Origin: Bifidobacterium merycicum DSM 6492
Lineage (GTDB): Bacteria > Actinomycetota > Actinomycetes > Actinomycetales > Bifidobacteriaceae
NCBI RefSeq assembly: GCF_900129045.1
Contig: NZ_FQTX01000004.1
Coordinates: 1 to 64,000, forward strand
Direction of reading: 5' to 3'
Length of the DNA stretch: 64,000 bases
The notes below the pieces were generated by a model, which saw nothing but the letters and a program-made list of their open reading frames with translations, searched no databases and had not been told where the DNA came from. Below are positions 51,665 to 61,998 of this stretch, piece by piece; within the stretch, counting starts at the first letter, position 1, and each line of letters opens with the position of its first letter. Both the position numbers and the translations under genes were made by a program.

Positions 51665-52789
51665 ATGACCGACGAACATATTCCCATGCAGCCAGAAATC
51701 CGAGATCCCCAATCGCCCGTGAACATGCTTGGCGGTTTCGGGCAGATCGGAACCGAGGCGCCCGTTCCCGGGGCGCCGGCTCCGGCACCGGGATTGTCGC
51801 TGTCCGACTTCGAGGATGATGGCGGGCGGGACATCGAACCCGAGGAATTGGATGCGATCGGGTACGTCGATCCGTTGAACGTCCGTCCGCGCACCTCCAG
51901 CAGGGTGCTGTGCGTGGTGTTCGGCGTGCTGATGCTGATCCTCGCCGCCGTGGCATGGTGGCTGGGCGTGCGCACGGAATCCGGCCAGTCCTACGACGAC
52001 ATGGTCGAAAGCACATTCGCCACGATCATTCCCGGCTGGCTTTCCGCCATGCTCGGAATCGGCACGCATCTCATGGTGCTCATCGTCTCCGTGATCATCT
52101 CGGTGGCCGCGCTGGCCATCGCGGCGGTGCGCAAGCGCTGGTGGCTGATCGGGCAGATGGTGGTATTCGCGGCGATCTGCGGATGCGCATCCCTATTGAA
52201 ATACGTGTTGCCCCGCCCGTTCATCATCAAAACCGTCATCGATAACGCGCATAATTCCGCGCCTTCCGGGCATACCATCATGGGCATGGTGTGCGGTGTG
52301 ATGCTGGTATGCGCCGTTCCCGTGGCATGGCGTTGGGTGGCGTCGCTGGTCGCCATGCCCTGGGGCTTGTTCGTCGGCTTGGCGGTGGTGTGCGGCAAAT
52401 GGCATCGTCCGACCGACGCGGTGATGTCCATGCTGATCGTGGGCGGTGTGGCCCTGATCGTGCTCGCGTTCACGCGCACGTCCGGCATGGATGCCCTGGG
52501 CACGCGTCGTTCCTCCGCCGGTGTGCAGATCATCGCCAGCGTCGCGGTCACCGCGGGCCTGTTTGCCTGCGTGTTCGCCGGGTACGTCATCTGGCAGGTG
52601 ATTCCGGGCCTGACCATCAGCGCGGCCTGGGCCAAAACCGATGCGGTGTATTCCGCCATCCTGCTCATCGCCGGCATGAACGCCGTGGTGCATGGCGTGG
52701 TGCTGGCATTGCGTCAGCTCACCGCATCCCCGCTGAGCAGGATCGGCCTGGTGGGCGAGCCTCCGGCACCGCCGAAAACCCGGGGCTGA
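51665..52789 (+). CDS. PAP2-family membrane phosphatase
   Basis: A 374-residue protein with a Pro/Asp-rich cytoplasmic N-terminus (about 75 residues) and roughly eight membrane helices. The phosphatase motifs are present: KYVLPRP (motif 1), SAPSGHTIMG (motif 2, with the His that helps catalysis) and GKWHRPTDAVMS (motif 3, with the nucleophile His and Asp). Likely a lipid phosphate phosphatase such as an undecaprenyl- or phosphatidylglycerol-phosphate phosphatase (inference). It lies between ffs and topA. Confidence 0.85.
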   Translation: MTDEHIPMQPEIRDPQSPVNMLGGFGQIGTEAPVPGAPAPAPGLSLSDFEDDGGRDIEPEELDAIGYVDPLNVRPRTSSRVLCVVFGVLMLILAAVAWWLGVRTESGQSYDDMVESTFATIIPGWLSAMLGIGTHLMVLIVSVIISVAALAIAAVRKRWWLIGQMVVFAAICGCASLLKYVLPRPFIIKTVIDNAHNSAPSGHTIMGMVCGVMLVCAVPVAWRWVASLVAMPWGLFVGLAVVCGKWHRPTDAVMSMLIVGGVALIVLAFTRTSGMDALGTRRSSAGVQIIASVAVTAGLFACVFAGYVIWQVIPGLTISAAWAKTDAVYSAILLIAGMNAVVHGVVLALRQLTASPLSRIGLVGEPPAPPKTRG

Positions 52790-52899
52790 CACGCGGAGCG
52801 AACGGCATGGGCCGAGTGGCGTGGGGAAGCGTGATGCGCGGGCTGACCACATGTCGTGAGTATTATGGCTTCACGAAAGCAGAGTAATAAGGAGAGGGA

Positions 52900-55800
52900 A
52901 TGGCAGACGGCAGCAAGCTTGTGATCGTAGAGTCTCCTACCAAGGCGCGCAAGATCGGCGGATACTTGGGGGACGGCTATACCGTCATGGCGTCGGTGGG
53001 GCATATCCGTGACCTCGCGCAGCCCAGTCAGATACCCGCGGCCGACAAAGAGAAATACGGCAAGTTCGGTGTGGACGTCGAAGACGGGTTCAAACCGTAC
53101 TACATCGTCGGCAGCGAGAAACGCAAAACCGTCACCGATCTGAAATCCGCCCTGAAGAAGGCCGACGAACTCTACCTCGCCACCGATGAGGATCGCGAAG
53201 GTGAGGCCATCGCATGGCACTTGGTGGAGACGCTCAAGCCGAAGGTGCCCGTCAAGCGCATGGTGTTCCACGAGATCACCAAGAACGCCATCAAACAGTC
53301 CCTTGAACAGACCCGCGACGTCGACGCCGATATGGTCGATGCCCAGGAGACCCGTCGAATCCTCGACCGTCTGTACGGCTATGAACTGTCGCCGGTACTG
53401 TGGCGCAAGGTCGGCCCCGGCCTGTCCGCGGGACGTGTGCAGTCCGTCGCCACGCGACTCATCGTCGAACGCGAACGCGAACGCATGGCCTTCGTCCGCG
53501 CCTCGTATTGGGATATCGTCGCCACGCTCGTCGCGCCGGACGCGCAAGGGTCCAACGTCGACTTCGATGCGCGCATGGTGTCGTTGGGTGGCAAGCGACT
53601 GGCCGGTTCCAAGGATTTCAGCCCCGAAGGCAAGCTCATCGCATCCGGTGAGGCGAACGGTGTTCGCCAGCTGGACGAGACGGGCGCCGCAGCCGTGGCG
53701 GAAACGCTGAAGCATGCGCGGTTCACCGTGATGTCGATGGAATCGAAGCCGTACCGTCGCCATCCCCAGGCCCCGTTCACCACATCCACGCTGCAGCAGG
53801 TCGCGGGCAATCGTCTCGGCATGAGCTCCCGCGCCACGATGCGTGCCGCGCAGGGCCTGTACGAGAACGGCTACATCACGTATATGCGAACCGATTCGGT
53901 GGTGCTGTCCAGCGAGGCCATCGCGGCGGCCCGAGTCGCCATCGAACAGCATTTCGGCAAGGCCTACCTGTCCGGCGCGCCCAAACAGTACGTCACCAAG
54001 ACGGCCGGCGCGCAGGAGGCGCACGAATGCATCCGCCCGGCGGGTTCGCGTTTCCATGATCCCGCCGAACTCGCCACCAAGCTGCCGAGCGATCAGCTGA
54101 AACTGTACACGCTGATCTGGCAGCGTACGCTGGCCTGCCAGATGGCCGACGCCACCGGTTCCACCGCCACGGTGAAGATCTCCGCCCCTGCGGGCGAGGC
54201 GGGCGAGGCCGTGTTCCAGGCGTCCGGTACGGTCATCGACTTCCCCGGCTTCATGAAGGCCACCGGTGAAGGCCGTACGTCGAAGGGCGACGGTGCGAAG
54301 GGCGAAACGTCGGCATCCCTGCCGCCGATGCGCACCGGCCAGGTGCTGGATGCCACGGATGTTCAGGCCGACGGCCATGAGACCCAGCCTCCGGCACGAT
54401 ACACCGAAGCCTCGCTTGTCAGGGAATTGGAAAAGAGGGAGATCGGCCGTCCGTCCACGTATGCGTCGATCATCTCCACCATCATCGACCGTGGATACGT
54501 GTACGAACGCGGCCGTGCGCTCATCCCCAGTTGGCTGGCGTTCGCTGTGATCAAACTGTTGGAGACGAAGTTCCCCAAGCTGGTCGACTACCAGTTCACC
54601 GCCGACATGGAAGCCGGACTCGACGAGATCGCGCATGGCAAGCAGACCGGCCGCGAATGGCTCACACGCTTCTACTTCGGTGATGGCGACGGAGCCGCCG
54701 CGAACGCCGACGAGGTGCATGAAGGCCTGCAGCGCCAGGTGGCGCAGCTGGGTGAAATCGACGCCCGAGCCATCAACACCATCGAAATCGGCGGCGGACT
54801 GCACGTGCGCGTCGGCAGGTACGGCCCGTACCTTGAGGACACGGAGCATACCGACGAGAACGGCAATCCGAAGCGTGCCGCCCTGCCCGACACCATCGCG
54901 CCCGACGAGCTCACCGTCGACGTGGCCCGCGACCTGATCGAGAACCACGCGGGAGGCCCGCGCGAACTGGGCCGCGATCCGAAGACTGGCAGCATGGTGG
55001 AGGTGCGCAACGGCAGGTTCGGTCCGTACGTGGCCCTGCTGCCCGTCGAAGGCGCCGAACCGGCGGATCAGGGTGCGTCGGCCAAGGGCTCGAGGAAATC
55101 CGATGCCCCGCGCCCGAAGATGGCCAGCCTGTTCAAGACGATGAGCCCCGAATCCATCACGCTGGATGACGCGTTGCGGCTGCTGAGCCTGCCGCGTGAA
55201 GTCGGCTCCTACGAGGAGACGAACGCCGAAACCGGTGAGATCTCCACGTCCACGGTCGCCGCGAACAACGGCCGTTACGGCCCGTACCTGACCAAGACGA
55301 AGGCGGACGGATCCACCGAGACGCGCTCGCTGAACTCCGAGGACGAGATCTTCACCGTCGACATCGAGACGGCCAAGAGCCTGTTCGCGCAGCCGAAATA
55401 CCGTGGCCGTGGTCGCGGTGCCGCCAAGCCGCCAGTCCGCGCGATCGGCACCGATCCGGAAAGCGGCAAGCCCGTGGTGATCCGCGAAGGCCGCTTCGGC
55501 ATGTATCTGACCGATGGCGAGACGAACCGCACCCTGCCAAGGCAGTACGATCCCGCGACGATCAGCCCCGAGGACGCGTACCGCATCCTTGCGGAGAAGC
55601 GCGCGATGGGACCGGCGAAAAAGCGCGGCGGACGCCGTGGCACCAAGAAAGCCGCATCCGGCAAGGGTTTGGCGGGCAAGAGCACGTCCAAGAGATCCTC
55701 GTCCAAATCCTCGTCCAAGAAGACGGGTGCGGCGAACGGCGTCGAGGCGAAACGCGCCGAACGCCGCGCCAAGGTGAAGGAACTGGCCAACCGCGGTTGG

Positions 55801-55929
55801 GCGAACACCCGCATTGCCGAGGAACTCGGCTCGACGCCGTCCACGGTGAAGTCCGACATTGTTTGGCTGACCGAGAACGAAGGCTATGAGCGCCCGACCG
55901 TAGTGCCCAAGGGCTCAGCGAGGAAGTGA
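52900..55929 (+). CDS. topA: DNA topoisomerase I
   Basis: Type IA topoisomerase relaxing negative supercoils, 1009 residues. The TOPRIM domain begins [18 protein letters not shown] and includes the acidic triad region [14 protein letters not shown]. The catalytic tyrosine is Tyr328 in YITYMRTDS. After the core, three or four copies of an RYGPYL-type repeat ([34 protein letters not shown]) form the actinobacterial C-terminal modules instead of zinc fingers. A Lys/Ser-rich basic tail and a helix-turn-helix-like end ([20 protein letters not shown]) follow. It overlaps tmk by 4 bases. Confidence 0.97.
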   Translation: MADGSKLVIVESPTKARKIGGYLGDGYTVMASVGHIRDLAQPSQIPAADKEKYGKFGVDVEDGFKPYYIVGSEKRKTVTDLKSALKKADELYLATDEDREGEAIAWHLVETLKPKVPVKRMVFHEITKNAIKQSLEQTRDVDADMVDAQETRRILDRLYGYELSPVLWRKVGPGLSAGRVQSVATRLIVERERERMAFVRASYWDIVATLVAPDAQGSNVDFDARMVSLGGKRLAGSKDFSPEGKLIASGEANGVRQLDETGAAAVAETLKHARFTVMSMESKPYRRHPQAPFTTSTLQQVAGNRLGMSSRATMRAAQGLYENGYITYMRTDSVVLSSEAIAAARVAIEQHFGKAYLSGAPKQYVTKTAGAQEAHECIRPAGSRFHDPAELATKLPSDQLKLYTLIWQRTLACQMADATGSTATVKISAPAGEAGEAVFQASGTVIDFPGFMKATGEGRTSKGDGAKGETSASLPPMRTGQVLDATDVQADGHETQPPARYTEASLVRELEKREIGRPSTYASIISTIIDRGYVYERGRALIPSWLAFAVIKLLETKFPKLVDYQFTADMEAGLDEIAHGKQTGREWLTRFYFGDGDGAAANADEVHEGLQRQVAQLGEIDARAINTIEIGGGLHVRVGRYGPYLEDTEHTDENGNPKRAALPDTIAPDELTVDVARDLIENHAGGPRELGRDPKTGSMVEVRNGRFGPYVALLPVEGAEPADQGASAKGSRKSDAPRPKMASLFKTMSPESITLDDALRLLSLPREVGSYEETNAETGEISTSTVAANNGRYGPYLTKTKADGSTETRSLNSEDEIFTVDIETAKSLFAQPKYRGRGRGAAKPPVRAIGTDPESGKPVVIREGRFGMYLTDGETNRTLPRQYDPATISPEDAYRILAEKRAMGPAKKRGGRRGTKKAASGKGLAGKSTSKRSSSKSSSKKTGAANGVEAKRAERRAKVKELANRGWANTRIAEELGSTPSTVKSDIVWLTENEGYERPTVVPKGSARK

Positions 55930-56600
55930 CGGATTCCGAACATATGCGAGGCGTATTCATCACCTTCGAAGGCGTGGACGGCGTAGGCAAGACCACGCAG
56001 GTCGAACGGCTGCGCGATTGGCTCGAATCGTCCGGCCATGAGGTCGTCGTGACCCGCGAACCGGGTGGCACGCCGCTGGGCAAGGCCATTCGCGGCCTGC
56101 TGCTGCATGGTGTTCCCGTTGATTCCGCCGATTCCAGCGATTCCGCCGATATCGCCCCGCGTGCCGAGGCGCTGCTCTTCGCCGCCGACCGCGCCCAGCA
56201 TGTCGCCGAGGTGATCCATCCGGCGTTGGAGCGTGGAGCGGTTGTGATCAGCGACCGCTATATCGACTCCTCACTGGCCTATCAGGCCGGCGGGCGCGAG
56301 CTCACCGCCGAGGAGATCCGTTCGCTGAGCATGTGGGCGACGAACGGGTTGCTGCCCGACCGCACATTTCTGCTGGACATGGACCCCGCGCTGTCGCATA
56401 GGCGTCTCGGCCGCGCCGAGGACCGTATGGAGGCCGCGGGCGATGATTTCCAGCATCGTACGCGCCGCGCCTTCCTGGATCTCGCCGATGCCGAGCCGGA
56501 TCGGTTCCGTGTGATCGATGCGTCAGGTACGGTGGATGCGGTGGAACTGGCCATTCGCACCGATATCGAACGTGCGTTGGCGGAACCGCGCAACCCGTGA
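55926..56600 (+). CDS. tmk: Thymidylate kinase
   Basis: Phosphorylates dTMP to dTDP. The 224-residue protein has the P-loop [12 protein letters not shown], the DRX motif region [14 protein letters not shown] and the LID segment [13 protein letters not shown]. The GTG at 55926 overlaps the topA stop (GTGA); ATG 55944 is an alternative. A Ser/Asp-rich insert ([13 protein letters not shown]) after the REPGG segment is unusual. The topA-tmk-holB order is standard in actinobacteria. Confidence 0.95.
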   Translation: MTDSEHMRGVFITFEGVDGVGKTTQVERLRDWLESSGHEVVVTREPGGTPLGKAIRGLLLHGVPVDSADSSDSADIAPRAEALLFAADRAQHVAEVIHPALERGAVVISDRYIDSSLAYQAGGRELTAEEIRSLSMWATNGLLPDRTFLLDMDPALSHRRLGRAEDRMEAAGDDFQHRTRRAFLDLADAEPDRFRVIDASGTVDAVELAIRTDIERALAEPRNP

Positions 56601-56613
56601 GAAGGGCGGATTC

Positions 56614-57765
56614 ATGAGCGTTTGGGATGACATCATCGGACAGAAGTCGGTATGTGACATGCTGTCCGCGATCGCGACGGGCGACCCGTCCAAGCTCGCG
56701 CAGTCGTGGCTGATCTGCGGTCCTCCCGGATCGGGCCGCTCCAATCTGGCGCGTGCGTTCGCCGCCGCGCTGGAAAGCCCCGATCATGGTCTTGGCAGCG
56801 AACCGACCCGTGTCACCTCCCAGGTGCTCGCCGGAACGCACCCCGACGTGAGCATCCTCGCCACCGACAAGGTGACCATCGGCATCGACGAGGTGCGCGA
56901 GCTCATCACCGTATCCGAGCAGATGCCGAGTACCGCACCGTGGCGCATCATCATCATCGAGGATGTGGACCGCATGCTGGAACGCACCACGAACGTGCTG
57001 CTCAAGGAGATCGAGGAGCCGTCCGAACATTGCATCTGGCTGTTGTGCGCCCCCAGCGCCCAGGACGTGCTGCCCACCATCCGTTCCCGTACGCGCATCG
57101 TGAACCTTGCCGTACCGCAGCCGGCGGCCGTGGCCAAGTGGCTCGAACAGAGCAACGGTATCGACCCGAACATCGCCAAGCAGGCCGCCCGTCTCGCCGA
57201 AGGGCATATCGGCATCGCGAAACTGTACGCCACCAACGAGCGCGTGCGTACCGAGCGTGACGAACTCGTGGCGGGTGTGCTGAACCTGCATCGCGCCTCC
57301 GACGCCGTGCTGCTCGCCGACCGGTTGAATACCGACGCCAAATCGCAGGCGGAGGATGATGTGGAACGTGAGGCGGCCAGGGCGCAGGCCGATTTCCGGC
57401 GCATCAACGGGTTGGGGGAGTCGGATCGCATTCCGCCCAAGCTGCGCGGCGCCTACAACGCCATCGCCAAGAAGGATGAGATCAAACGCAAAGCCACACG
57501 CCGCAGCCGTGACGTGCTTGACCGGGCGTTGACCTCCGTGGCGAGCATATACCGCGACATCGCGGTGCTGCAGAACGGTGCCGAGGATTCTGTGGGGTTG
57601 ATCAACCTGGAGAACCGCGCGGCCATTACCGAACTGGCGACCCGTATGCCGCGTTCCGGCGCGGTGGAACGGCTCGATCAGGTCGCTCTTGCCCGCAAGC
57701 GCCTCAATGGCAATGGCAATCCGCTGCTCGTGTTCGAATCGTTGTTCTGCGCGTTGCTGCCCTGA
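56614..57765 (+). CDS. holB: DNA polymerase III subunit delta'
   Basis: Clamp-loader subunit, 383 residues. AAA+ features: WDDIIGQKSV start, Walker A GPPGSGRSNLA (Arg replaces the usual Lys, consistent with delta' not hydrolysing ATP), Walker B-like IIIIEDVDRM, the SRC-like sensor region NVLLKEIEEPSEHCIW, and IRSRTRIVN. ATG 56614 follows GAAGGGCGG. It is coupled to tmk. Confidence 0.93.
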   Translation: MSVWDDIIGQKSVCDMLSAIATGDPSKLAQSWLICGPPGSGRSNLARAFAAALESPDHGLGSEPTRVTSQVLAGTHPDVSILATDKVTIGIDEVRELITVSEQMPSTAPWRIIIIEDVDRMLERTTNVLLKEIEEPSEHCIWLLCAPSAQDVLPTIRSRTRIVNLAVPQPAAVAKWLEQSNGIDPNIAKQAARLAEGHIGIAKLYATNERVRTERDELVAGVLNLHRASDAVLLADRLNTDAKSQAEDDVEREAARAQADFRRINGLGESDRIPPKLRGAYNAIAKKDEIKRKATRRSRDVLDRALTSVASIYRDIAVLQNGAEDSVGLINLENRAAITELATRMPRSGAVERLDQVALARKRLNGNGNPLLVFESLFCALLP

Positions 57766-57812
57766 ATAGGGAAGGGCCGATCCGGTGCCGGGGTGAGGCG
57801 TGGGCTGCGGGG

Positions 57813-58826
57813 TCAGACCTTGGCGTACCCGGTGGATTCTCGTATCATGAGCTGCGGCGGCAGGGAGATATGGGCGGGCATGCCGGTTTCCGAGGCGATC
57901 AGGCGTAGGGATTCCGAAACGATCTGCTCGAAGGGCGGATGCACGGAGGTAAGCGTCGGCATGGTCGTGGCGGCGAGCGGGGAATCGTCGAAGCCGACGA
58001 TGCGGACATCCTCCGGGACCCTCAGCCCTAAAGTGTGCAACGCTACCATTGCGCCGAACGCCACGGCATCGTCCGCACACACCAGCGCGTCGGGGCGGTT
58101 GTCCTTCGAGAACAGGCGCATCGAGCAGTCGTATCCCCGTTGCACCGTACGTTCCCCGAATTGGTTCCAATCCGTATGCGAGACAAGCCGGTACGAGCGT
58201 ACCTGGGTGTGGAACATGGTGAACAGTTCGGCGGATTCGAAGGAGACTTCCTTGCCGGCCATGTAGGCCACGGCGTGCGATCCGCGTTCGACGAGATGCC
58301 GCATGATGAGTTCCATCGAGGCGCTTTCGTCGATGGAGACCATGGAGGTTTTGAACGACTGCTGATGGCCGCCGATCTGCACGATCGGCAGGGAGTCGGC
58401 GTGGCGGTCAAGCGTTTCGGTGAGGTCTGTTTCGGTGCCGGGTACGACGATGAGACCGTCCACATGGCGCGACAGTAGGGATTCGATGCGGTCGGTCTGT
58501 GCGGAGCGGTCGGCTCCGATGCCGATCAGGAGCTGCTGCGCGTCGGCGTCGATCGCGTATTCGAGTTCATCGAGCAGCTGTGCGCTGAACGATTCCGTGG
58601 CACTGGGGATGACCAATCCAATGGAGTTGGTCACGTCGCTGCGCAGCGAGCTGGCCGCGTAGTTGACGGAATAGTTGAGCTGTTCCGCCGCGGCGCGTAC
58701 GCGTCTGGCGATGTCGTCGTTCTTGCCGCGCTTGCCGGACAGTACGCGCGACACGGTGGCGATGGACACGTTGGCCAACGCGGCGACGTTCGTGATGGAA
58801 CTGCTGCGTTCGTTCTTGCCGGCCAT
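57813..58826 (-). CDS. LacI-family transcriptional regulator next to ptsH
   Basis: A 337-residue repressor. The N-terminal helix-turn-helix is ITNVAALANVSIATVSRVLS (residues 11-30), with a LacI-type hinge (YAASSLRS), and the effector domain runs from IGLVIPSATESF to HISLPPQLMIRESTGYA. It is transcribed from 188 bases downstream of ptsH on the same strand, behind the ptsH terminator. A LacI-type operator lies in the ptsH-ptsI divergent promoter (59376-59389), so I infer control of the general PTS genes; effector unknown. ATG 58826 follows GGAGAGC. Confidence 0.88.
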   Translation of the reverse strand: MAGKNERSSSITNVAALANVSIATVSRVLSGKRGKNDDIARRVRAAAEQLNYSVNYAASSLRSDVTNSIGLVIPSATESFSAQLLDELEYAIDADAQQLLIGIGADRSAQTDRIESLLSRHVDGLIVVPGTETDLTETLDRHADSLPIVQIGGHQQSFKTSMVSIDESASMELIMRHLVERGSHAVAYMAGKEVSFESAELFTMFHTQVRSYRLVSHTDWNQFGERTVQRGYDCSMRLFSKDNRPDALVCADDAVAFGAMVALHTLGLRVPEDVRIVGFDDSPLAATTMPTLTSVHPPFEQIVSESLRLIASETGMPAHISLPPQLMIRESTGYAKV

Positions 58827-58962
58827 GCTCTCCTCCGTGTACGTGATCTATACCGTGAATGGTGTGGGATTGTGGTTCCGCGGGATGCGTGATAGCGGAC
58901 AAGGCGTGTGAAACAATTCGTGAAACGCTCGAACGCCAATGGAAACCACATCAAGAATAGAA

Positions 58963-58991
58963 CAGCCGCCCGTCGAAAGGGCGGGCGGCTG
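58963..58991 (-). terminator. Terminator after ptsH
   Basis: CAGCCGCCCG (58963-58972) and CGGGCGGCTG (58982-58991) form a 10-bp stem; in the minus-strand direction TTCTATTCTTG follows. It separates ptsH from the LacI-type gene. Confidence 0.85.
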
Positions 58992-59014
58992 GAGAAATCG
59001 TCGAAAAAACGGGG

Positions 59015-59275
59015 TCACTCGGCGTTGACGAGGATGTTGACCAGGTTGTCGGCGACGGTTTCGTCATCGGCGCCCTGCACGTCGATCACGACGGCGTCGC
59101 CCTGCTTGATGCCCAGACCCATGACGGACAGGATGGAGCCGGCCGGGACGGCGTTGCCGCCTTCCTTGGCGATGGTCACGGTGCAGCCGGAGGCGGTGAC
59201 GGCCTGGGCGAACTGGGCGGCCGGGCGGGCGTGGATGCCGACGGGATCGTTGATGGTGATGGTGCGGGTTGCCAT
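59015..59275 (-). CDS. ptsH: Phosphocarrier protein HPr
   Basis: Carries the phosphoryl group from enzyme I to sugar-specific EIIA. The 86 residues have the active His15 in VGIHARPAA and the regulatory-site region AGSILSVMGLGI around Ser47. ATG 59275 gives the standard MATRTITIND start and has AAGGAGTG upstream; the longer open frame is not conserved. It is divergent from ptsI across a 287-bp region. Confidence 0.97.
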   Translation of the reverse strand: MATRTITINDPVGIHARPAAQFAQAVTASGCTVTIAKEGGNAVPAGSILSVMGLGIKQGDAVVIDVQGADDETVADNLVNILVNAE

Positions 59276-59350
59276 GATGACACTCCTTTGAGTCGATTCG
59301 ATTCTGTTATTCGTAACAATCATGCGGCGACAGGTGTGCCGCTGAAAGTC

Positions 59351-59421
59351 AGTGTAACACTTTTTCACAAAACGTGGAAAACGTTTACCGTTTTTGTGTC
59401 GCGGGTTAAGAGGTGTATACT
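59351..59421. promoter_or_regulatory. Divergent ptsH/ptsI promoter region with LacI-type operator
   Basis: GGAAAACGTTTACC (59376-59389) is a 14-bp palindrome with two mismatches and a central CG, the form of LacI/CcpA-family operators. On the minus strand a -10 TACACT (complement of 59351-59356) places the operator over the ptsH -35. On the plus strand TATACT (59416-59421) is a good -10 for ptsI. A 140-base ptsI leader follows with a small CCAAC/GTTGG hairpin and no gene. Confidence 0.65.
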
Positions 59422-59562
59422 GGCATGAGGCTGAAAATGATTTACCGGCAACGACGGTGGGGGTCATTGCAGTAACCGTAACGCGTTGGTCACGTTATCC
59501 ATCAGGTTTTTGCCAACCTCGCAGCAGGTGGTTGGAAGTAAATAAAGGAAAGGGAGTTCCTT

Positions 59563-61212
59563 ATGATTATCAAGGGTGTCGGCATTGGCCGTGGGGTCGC
59601 CGTGGGCAAGGTCATCCGTATGGCCCCGCCGCTGGAAGAGCCGGCGGACGTCAGCCGTGACGCCTCCATCAGCGCGGTGGAGGAGAACGATCGCGTCGCC
59701 AAGGCCATGGCCAAGGTGAACGCCGAACTGAACCGCAAGGCCGAACAGGCCGCCAATGGCGACGAAGGTGCCAAGCAGGCCGCGCCGATCCTGCAGGCCA
59801 TCGCCATGTTCGCCTCCGATCCCTCCCTCGCCGAGAGCATCAAGAACCTCGTCAACGGTGGCAAGACCGGCGAACGCGCCGTGCTCGAAGGCTTCGCGCA
59901 GGTCGAGGAGATGTTCAAGATGATCGGCGGCTATCAGGCGGAACGCGCCGCGGACCTGCATGATGTCGGCCAGCGCGTGATCGCCGAACTGCGCGGCGTG
60001 GCCGCCCCCGGTGTTCCGGAATCCGACGAGCCCTTCGTGCTCGTGGCCGAAGATCTTTCCCCCGCCGACACCTCCACGCTCGACCTGAACAAGACCCTCG
60101 CCATCGTCACCTCCCAGGGTGGCCCGACCTCCCACACCGCCATTCTGGCCCGCGCGCGCGGCATCGTGTCCGTGGTGTCCGCAGCCGAGGCGGAAAGCCT
60201 GAAGGACGGCGAGAACGTGATCGTCAACGCCGCCAAGGGCGAGGTCGTCACCGAGCCGACCGGCGAGGAGATCAAGGAAGCGGAAGCCGCCAAGGAACAC
60301 GCCGCCAGGGCCAAGGAGCTGCGCGGTCAGGCCGGTGGCACCAAGGACGGCCACCATGTGCCGCTGCTCGCCAACCTCGGCAAGCCCGCCGACGCGAAGA
60401 CCGCCATCGAATACGGCGCCGAAGGCGTGGGCCTGTTCCGTTCCGAATTCCTGTTCATCGGCAACTCCGAGCCACCGAGCGTCGAAGAGCAGACCAAAGC
60501 CTACACCGAGCTGCTGAGCCAGTTCCCTGGCAAGAAAGTTGTCATCCGTATGCTCGACGCCGGCGCCGATAAGCCGCTGCCGTTCCTGACCCCGGAAGAC
60601 GAGCCGAACCCGGCTCTGGGCCTGCGCGGCCTGCGCACCCTGCGCGAGCACAAGGAAGTCCTGGAAGGCCAGCTGAAGGCCCTGGCCGCCGCCGACGCCC
60701 AGACCGACGCCGACCTGTGGGTCATGGCCCCGATGGTCGCCGACGAGCATGAGGCCGACTACTTCGTCAAGCTCGGCAAGAGCTTTGGCCTGAAGAAGGT
60801 CGGCGCGATGGCCGAGGTTCCGTCCATCGCCCTCATGGCCGACAAGGTCGCCGAAGTCGCCGACTTCGTGTCCATCGGCACCAACGATCTGACCCAGTAC
60901 ACCATGGCCGCCGACCGTACCCTCGGTTCCGTCGCCGGCTATCAGACCGCATGGCACCCGGCGGTGCTGCGTGCCATCAAGCTCATCTGCGACGCGGGCA
61001 ACGCCAAGGGCATGCCGGTCGGCGTGTGCGGCGAGGCCGCAGCCGATCCGGATCTGGCCGTCGTGCTCACCGGTCTGGGTGTGAACTCCCTGTCGATGAC
61101 CCCGGTGGCCCTCGACGACGTGCGTGCCCAGCTGGCCGAAGTCACCTTCGAGGAAGCCCAGGCCAAGGCCAAGGCCGCGCTGAACGGCGACTTCTACACG
61201 CCCGCCAACTGA
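59563..61212 (+). CDS. ptsI: PTS enzyme I (phosphoenolpyruvate-protein phosphotransferase)
   Basis: Starts the sugar phosphotransferase cascade by moving phosphate from PEP to HPr. The 549-residue protein has the phospho-His191 in GGPTSHTAILAR, the PEP-site LFRSEFLF, the second signature VSIGTNDLTQYTMAADR and the active Cys in PVGVCGEAAAD. ATG 59563 follows AAAGGAAAGGG. Bifidobacteria use the PTS for few sugars, often glucose or fructose; the permeases are not in this window. Confidence 0.97.
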   Translation: MIIKGVGIGRGVAVGKVIRMAPPLEEPADVSRDASISAVEENDRVAKAMAKVNAELNRKAEQAANGDEGAKQAAPILQAIAMFASDPSLAESIKNLVNGGKTGERAVLEGFAQVEEMFKMIGGYQAERAADLHDVGQRVIAELRGVAAPGVPESDEPFVLVAEDLSPADTSTLDLNKTLAIVTSQGGPTSHTAILARARGIVSVVSAAEAESLKDGENVIVNAAKGEVVTEPTGEEIKEAEAAKEHAARAKELRGQAGGTKDGHHVPLLANLGKPADAKTAIEYGAEGVGLFRSEFLFIGNSEPPSVEEQTKAYTELLSQFPGKKVVIRMLDAGADKPLPFLTPEDEPNPALGLRGLRTLREHKEVLEGQLKALAAADAQTDADLWVMAPMVADEHEADYFVKLGKSFGLKKVGAMAEVPSIALMADKVAEVADFVSIGTNDLTQYTMAADRTLGSVAGYQTAWHPAVLRAIKLICDAGNAKGMPVGVCGEAAADPDLAVVLTGLGVNSLSMTPVALDDVRAQLAEVTFEEAQAKAKAALNGDFYTPAN

Positions 61213-61246
61213 TTCGGCGCATAAACCGGCATCGCCGTCAACCCAA

Positions 61247-61284
61247 GGTCCCGCCAGTCCTTCCACGGATCGACGGGACCTTCC
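61247..61284 (+). terminator. Hairpin after ptsI
   Basis: AAGGTCCCG (61247-61255) pairs with CGGGACCTT (61276-61284); no T-run follows. Confidence 0.6.
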
Positions 61285-61365
61285 GCATTCCGCTCCCATT
61301 CGCTCCCGCCCGCGGAAATGAGCCGTAAGCGGGGGCGAACCACGGGGAGAGCTACACTGAAGCGT

Positions 61366-61920
61366 ATGAAGATCTCCGCTGATTTCACAGTCGTGCCCGA
61401 CGACTACGCCAAGGCCGCGGCATCGGAATACCGGGTGGAAGGCGTGCCGTCCATCTCCTTCCCCTTCTACATCGACGAGGTTGACCCCGAAGCACGGTAT
61501 CTGCACTGGGCGTTCACCGATCCCGACTCCATCCCCGTCTGCGGATTCGAATGGATCCATTGGACGGTCGCGAACCTGCCCATCGATGCGTTGATGTTCG
61601 ATTTCAACGATTCCCACGCGCTGGCCATTCCGCCGGACTTCTCCCGCCAAATGCCCGCCATGATCCCCGAGGCCGTGCAGGGCCGCAACTCCTCGGCATC
61701 GCATTTCGTCGGTCGTAACGCCGATCCCGCGCTCACGATGCGGTACAACGGTCCCCAGCCGCCCGACAAGGATCATGACTACTGCCTGCACGTGTGGGCC
61801 ACGAAGCAGCCGCTGCCCGGATTGAACCAGGGCTTCTGGCTGAACGAGCTGCTCCGCGGACTGCGCGAGTCGGGGGAGAACCCCGATCAGGGCGTCATGT
61901 TCGTCACGGGTCGCGCCTGA
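61366..61920 (+). CDS. YbhB/YbcL-family PEBP (Raf kinase inhibitor-like) protein
   Basis: A 184-residue soluble protein of the phosphatidylethanolamine-binding family. Family marks: FTVVPDDYAKAAASEY, SISFPFYIDEVDPEARYLHWAFTDPDS, the FEWIHWTVANLP stretch with the ligand-pocket Asp/His region, and YNGPQPPDKDHDYCLHVWA (the conserved GPxPPxxxH motif). The precise ligand and role in bacteria are unknown. ATG 61366 begins the conserved part; the frame is open to 61318. Confidence 0.9.
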   Translation: MKISADFTVVPDDYAKAAASEYRVEGVPSISFPFYIDEVDPEARYLHWAFTDPDSIPVCGFEWIHWTVANLPIDALMFDFNDSHALAIPPDFSRQMPAMIPEAVQGRNSSASHFVGRNADPALTMRYNGPQPPDKDHDYCLHVWATKQPLPGLNQGFWLNELLRGLRESGENPDQGVMFVTGRA

Positions 61921-61954
61921 ACGGTTCCGCCGACGCCCAGACGCATAGATACTT

Positions 61955-61971
61955 CGCTCCCGCGGGGAGCG
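61955..61971 (+). promoter_or_regulatory. Small hairpin upstream of pepD
   Basis: CGCTCCC and GGGAGCG close a 3-nt loop in the 78-bp gap before pepD. Possibly a weak terminator of the preceding gene. Confidence 0.4.
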
Positions 61972-61998
61972 CATCATCCAAGAACAAGAAAGGAAACC

